Shown piece by piece: positions 6,903-7,945 of a stretch of 7,945 bases of DNA. Location of the stretch: NCBI GenBank assembly GCA_028687525.1, contig JAQTZX010000049.1, forward strand, positions 1 through 7,945, in the 5' to 3' direction. The notes below the pieces were generated by a model. It searched no databases. It saw nothing but the letters and a program-made list of their open reading frames with translations, and was not told the DNA's origin. The translations under genes and the position numbers were made by a program. This DNA is from Candidatus Omnitrophota bacterium (GTDB taxonomy: Bacteria > Omnitrophota > Gorgyraeia > Gygaellales > Profunditerraquicolaceae). How positions within the stretch are numbered: position 1 is the first letter of the stretch; each line of letters begins with the position of its first letter.

Positions 6903-6916
6903 CAAGCTCTCGACAC
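6903..6916 (+). pseudogene. tRNA-Glu continuation fragment (14 nt)
   Basis: CAAGCTCTCGACAC is identical to 7198-7211 of the intact tRNA: the rest of the anticodon loop, the 3' anticodon stem, the variable loop and the first two T-stem bases. It resumes exactly where the fragment at 6797-6833 stops, so the two sum to the first 51 nt of the 74-nt tRNA. After it the sequence passes straight into the GIY-YIG start, without T arm or acceptor 3' strand. A caveat is that GGACAAG at 6900-6906 also matches the D-stem 3' side of the tRNA, so a deletion between CAAG repeats is an alternative. TCTCG-ACA-CGAGA (6908-6920) forms a small hairpin. Confidence 0.75.
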
Positions 6917-6919
6917 GAG

Positions 6920-7175
6920 ATGTATTATGTGTATGTGCTGGAAAATGAACAGAGATGGCATTATATCGGTAGCTGTGAGCGATATAGAGAAACGATTAAG
7001 GCGGCACAATCAGAATAGTGTACGCGCAACAAAGCATAGAGGGCCGTTTAAGGTGATTTATAAAGAGGAATATAGCAGTAGAAGTGAAGCGTTAAAGCGG
7101 GAACATGAAATAAAGAGTTACAAAGGCAATAATAAATTTGATAAATTGTTTACAACGTACGTCCCCATCGTCTAG
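6920..7175 (+). pseudogene. Solo GIY-YIG nuclease gene with +1 frameshift (copy 2)
   Basis: ATG at 6920 starts MYYVYVLENEQRWHYIGSCE, a clear GIY (YVYV) to YIG motif pair of a small single-domain GIY-YIG nuclease. An extra C at 6980, relative to copy 1 (GAGCGATATA against GAGGATATC), shifts the frame, and the direct frame ends at TAG 7016-7018 after 32 residues. In the shifted frame the protein continues DIEKRLRRHN, ATKHRGPF, VIYKEEYSSRSEALKREHEIKSY to TAG 7173-7175. Correcting one base gives about 85 residues, typical for the family. The last five codons, including the stop, lie in tRNA-Glu. No good Shine-Dalgarno precedes 6920. An alternative ATG at 6891 with GGAG (6880-6883) reads an open 94-codon frame that is out of register for the GIY-YIG N-terminus but in frame from DIEKRL on. 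Such proteins are known for DNA cleavage in homing or repair settings; activity here is doubtful. Confidence 0.85.
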
Positions 7176-7197
7176 TCTGGTCAGGACAAGAGCTTTT
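6967..7197 (+). repeat. Direct repeat copy 2 (partner of 6604-6833)
   Basis: The second member of the roughly 96%-identical pair. It continues past the end of the repeat into the complete tRNA-Glu, and on its left into the full GIY-YIG N-terminus, neither of which copy 1 keeps. Its coding version (KEEYSSRSEALKRE) looks closer to the usual family sequence than copy 1 (KEVYGSRSEALKRE), so copy 2 may be nearer the ancestral state apart from its frameshift. Confidence 0.93.
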
Positions 7198-7234
7198 CAA
7201 GCTCTCGACACCGGTTCAAATCCGGTTGGGGACG
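7161..7234 (+). tRNA. tRNA-Glu (anticodon UUC)
   Basis: A complete 74-nt cloverleaf. Acceptor GTCCCCA (7161-7167) pairs with TGGGGAC (7227-7233), and the discriminator is G7234. D stem GTCT/GGAC; anticodon stem AGAGC (7189-7193)/GCTCT (7201-7205) with loop TTTTCAA, so the anticodon TTC (7196-7198) reads Glu codons; variable region CGAC; T stem ACCGG/CCGGT with loop TTCAAAT. All stems pair perfectly. CCA is not encoded and must be added enzymatically. The GIY-YIG frame overlaps its first 15 nt. A weak promoter-like pair, GTTACA (7117-7122) and GATAAA (7140-7145) with 17-bp spacing, lies upstream within the pseudogene. If this is the cell's only tRNA-Glu(UUC), the pseudogene's promoter region would matter, but the window cannot show that. 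Confidence 0.97.
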
Positions 7235-7235
7235 C

Positions 7236-7243
7236 TTTTTTTT
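7236..7243 (+). terminator. T8 tract after tRNA-Glu (weak terminator candidate)
   Basis: Eight consecutive T follow the tRNA 3' end by one base. The nearest hairpin is the tRNA T arm (7210-7226), which ends 9 nt before the T run, so it is not a canonical intrinsic terminator. It could still promote release after the folded tRNA, separating it from glmS. Confidence 0.3.
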
Positions 7244-7285
7244 GAGGTATCTCTTGGGCAGATGTTTTCTGGAAGGGGATAAACC

Positions 7286-7945
7286 GTGTGCGGGATAATC
7301 GGTTACATCGGAGACCGGCAGACGCAGTCTATACTTTTGAACGGGCTTAAGCATTTGGAATACCGGGGATATGATTCTGCCGGGATGTGCATTCTTCTGG
7401 AAAAAAAGAATACTCTCTCGGTGCGTAAACTGCCCGGCAAAGTAAAGGAACTGGAAGCGCTGCTTAAGCACAAACCCCTGTCCGGCAAACGCGGGTTAGC
7501 TCATTGCCGGTGGGCAACTCACGGTGCCCCGAATCAGGTGAATGCGCATCCTCATTTTGACTGTGAAGAAGAGATCGTTCTGGTGCACAACGGAATAATC
7601 GAGAATTATGCCCAATTGAAAGACACTCTGATCAAAGAAGGGCACATATTCAAAAGTAAGACCGACACGGAAGTTATCGTTCATTTGATCGAAAAGTTTT
7701 ACAAGAATTCGATTATGCTGGAGGACGCGGTAAGAAAAGCGCTGGCTAAGCTCGAAGGAACCTATGCCATCGGCGTTCTGTCTCTCCGAGAGCCGGATAA
7801 GATGGTGGGCGCGCGCAACGGAAGCCCGCTGGTAGTGGGGTTGGGTAAAAACGAGAATTTCCTTGCATCGGATATCCCGGCGCTGCTCGATTATACCAAA
7901 GAAGTGCTTTTTCTCGAGGATAATGAACTGGCGGTATTGACCCGT
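7286..7945 (+). CDS. glmS: Glutamine--fructose-6-phosphate aminotransferase, N-terminal part (3' end outside window)
   Basis: The first 220 residues of GlmS, which converts fructose-6-phosphate and glutamine into glucosamine-6-phosphate and glutamate, the entry step to UDP-GlcNAc for peptidoglycan and lipopolysaccharide. The start is GTG at 7286, chosen because it places Cys at residue 2 (CGIIGYIG), the N-terminal nucleophile of class II (Ntn) glutamine amidotransferases after Met removal. GGAAGGGG (7271-7278) is the ribosome-binding site. Other glutaminase motifs are LEYRGYDSAG (24-33), HCRWATHG (73-80), VHNGIIENY (100-108), KTDTEV (125-130), LEGTYAIGVLS (156-166) and ARNGSPLVVGLG (176-187). 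The SIS isomerase domains lie beyond the window. The leader from the tRNA end to the start is about 50 nt, too short for a glmS ribozyme. It is on the same strand as gyrA but separated by the mosaic region. Confidence 0.97.
   Translation, partial: MCGIIGYIGDRQTQSILLNGLKHLEYRGYDSAGMCILLEKKNTLSVRKLPGKVKELEALLKHKPLSGKRGLAHCRWATHGAPNQVNAHPHFDCEEEIVLVHNGIIENYAQLKDTLIKEGHIFKSKTDTEVIVHLIEKFYKNSIMLEDAVRKALAKLEGTYAIGVLSLREPDKMVGARNGSPLVVGLGKNENFLASDIPALLDYTKEVLFLEDNELAVLTR

Larger units (their letters stand above)
6587..7285. other. Intergenic mosaic between gyrA and glmS
   Basis: About 700 bp with no intact protein gene. From left to right it holds a 17-bp spacer after the gyrA stop, a 5'-truncated GIY-YIG remnant, the 5' half of tRNA-Glu, a 69-bp double stem-loop insert, a 14-nt tRNA-Glu continuation, a full-length but frameshifted GIY-YIG gene, an intact tRNA-Glu(UUC), a T tract, and the glmS leader with its ribosome-binding site. 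The parts are annotated individually. Confidence 0.85.

Noticed and set aside
6797..6916. Functional tRNA-Glu with an intron in the anticodon loop
   Set aside because: Even with the insert removed, only the first 51 of 74 nt are present. The T arm and 3' acceptor strand are missing, so no mature tRNA could form. At 69 bp the insert is also too short for a group I intron.
7235..7285. Possible glmS ribozyme upstream of glmS
   Set aside because: Only about 50 nt separate the tRNA from the glmS start, far shorter than the ribozyme, and none of its core helices is visible.

Overview
The window is one co-oriented (+ strand) replication and topology cluster: the tail of dnaA, an AT-rich gap, dnaN, a short DUF721/DciA-like gene, gyrB, gyrA, a scrambled 0.7-kb stretch of GIY-YIG nuclease remnants and tRNA-Glu pieces, one intact tRNA-Glu(UUC), and the 5' part of glmS. 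All large reading frames are intact and at family-typical length. The organism is a bacterium. GyrB carries the long insertion between its TOPRIM region and C-terminal tail that E. coli-type GyrB has and B. subtilis-type lacks. recF is absent from its usual slot, composition is moderate in GC, and the gyrase pair is linked to glmS. A deep-branching Gram-negative lineage such as Candidatus Omnitrophota or another PVC-neighbourhood phylum fits, but this is a tentative guess.

Layout. 1-101: last 32 codons of dnaA. 102-252: AT-rich gap (about 24% GC over 102-240) with one near-consensus DnaA box and a possible dnaN promoter, a candidate origin region. 253-1344: dnaN (sliding clamp). 1347-1667: DUF721/DciA-like, 2 nt after dnaN. 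1687-4107: gyrB. 4157-6586: gyrA. 6587-7285: no intact protein gene, but highly structured. 7286-7945: start of glmS, cut by the window edge.

The most unusual part is 6604-7234. A unit made of a solo GIY-YIG nuclease reading frame plus a tRNA-Glu(UUC) gene occurs twice, about 364 bp apart and about 96% identical over some 230 bp. In both copies the nuclease frame runs into the tRNA and stops inside its D stem. Copy 1 has lost the nuclease N-terminus. Its tRNA is split in the anticodon loop by a 69-bp insert made of two exactly abutting perfect stem-loops, and it ends after tRNA position 51. Copy 2 has the full nuclease gene but a +1 frameshift, followed by an apparently functional tRNA-Glu. 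This looks like a tRNA-associated GIY-YIG element, duplicated and then decayed, with a small palindromic element inserted into the spare tRNA copy.

How the genes work together: DnaA initiates replication, DnaN is the processivity clamp, the DciA-like protein is a candidate helicase-loading factor, and GyrB/GyrA form the A2B2 gyrase that relieves supercoiling ahead of forks. GlmS starts amino-sugar synthesis for the cell envelope. GyrA has Val at the position equivalent to E. coli Ser83, a position linked to quinolone resistance.
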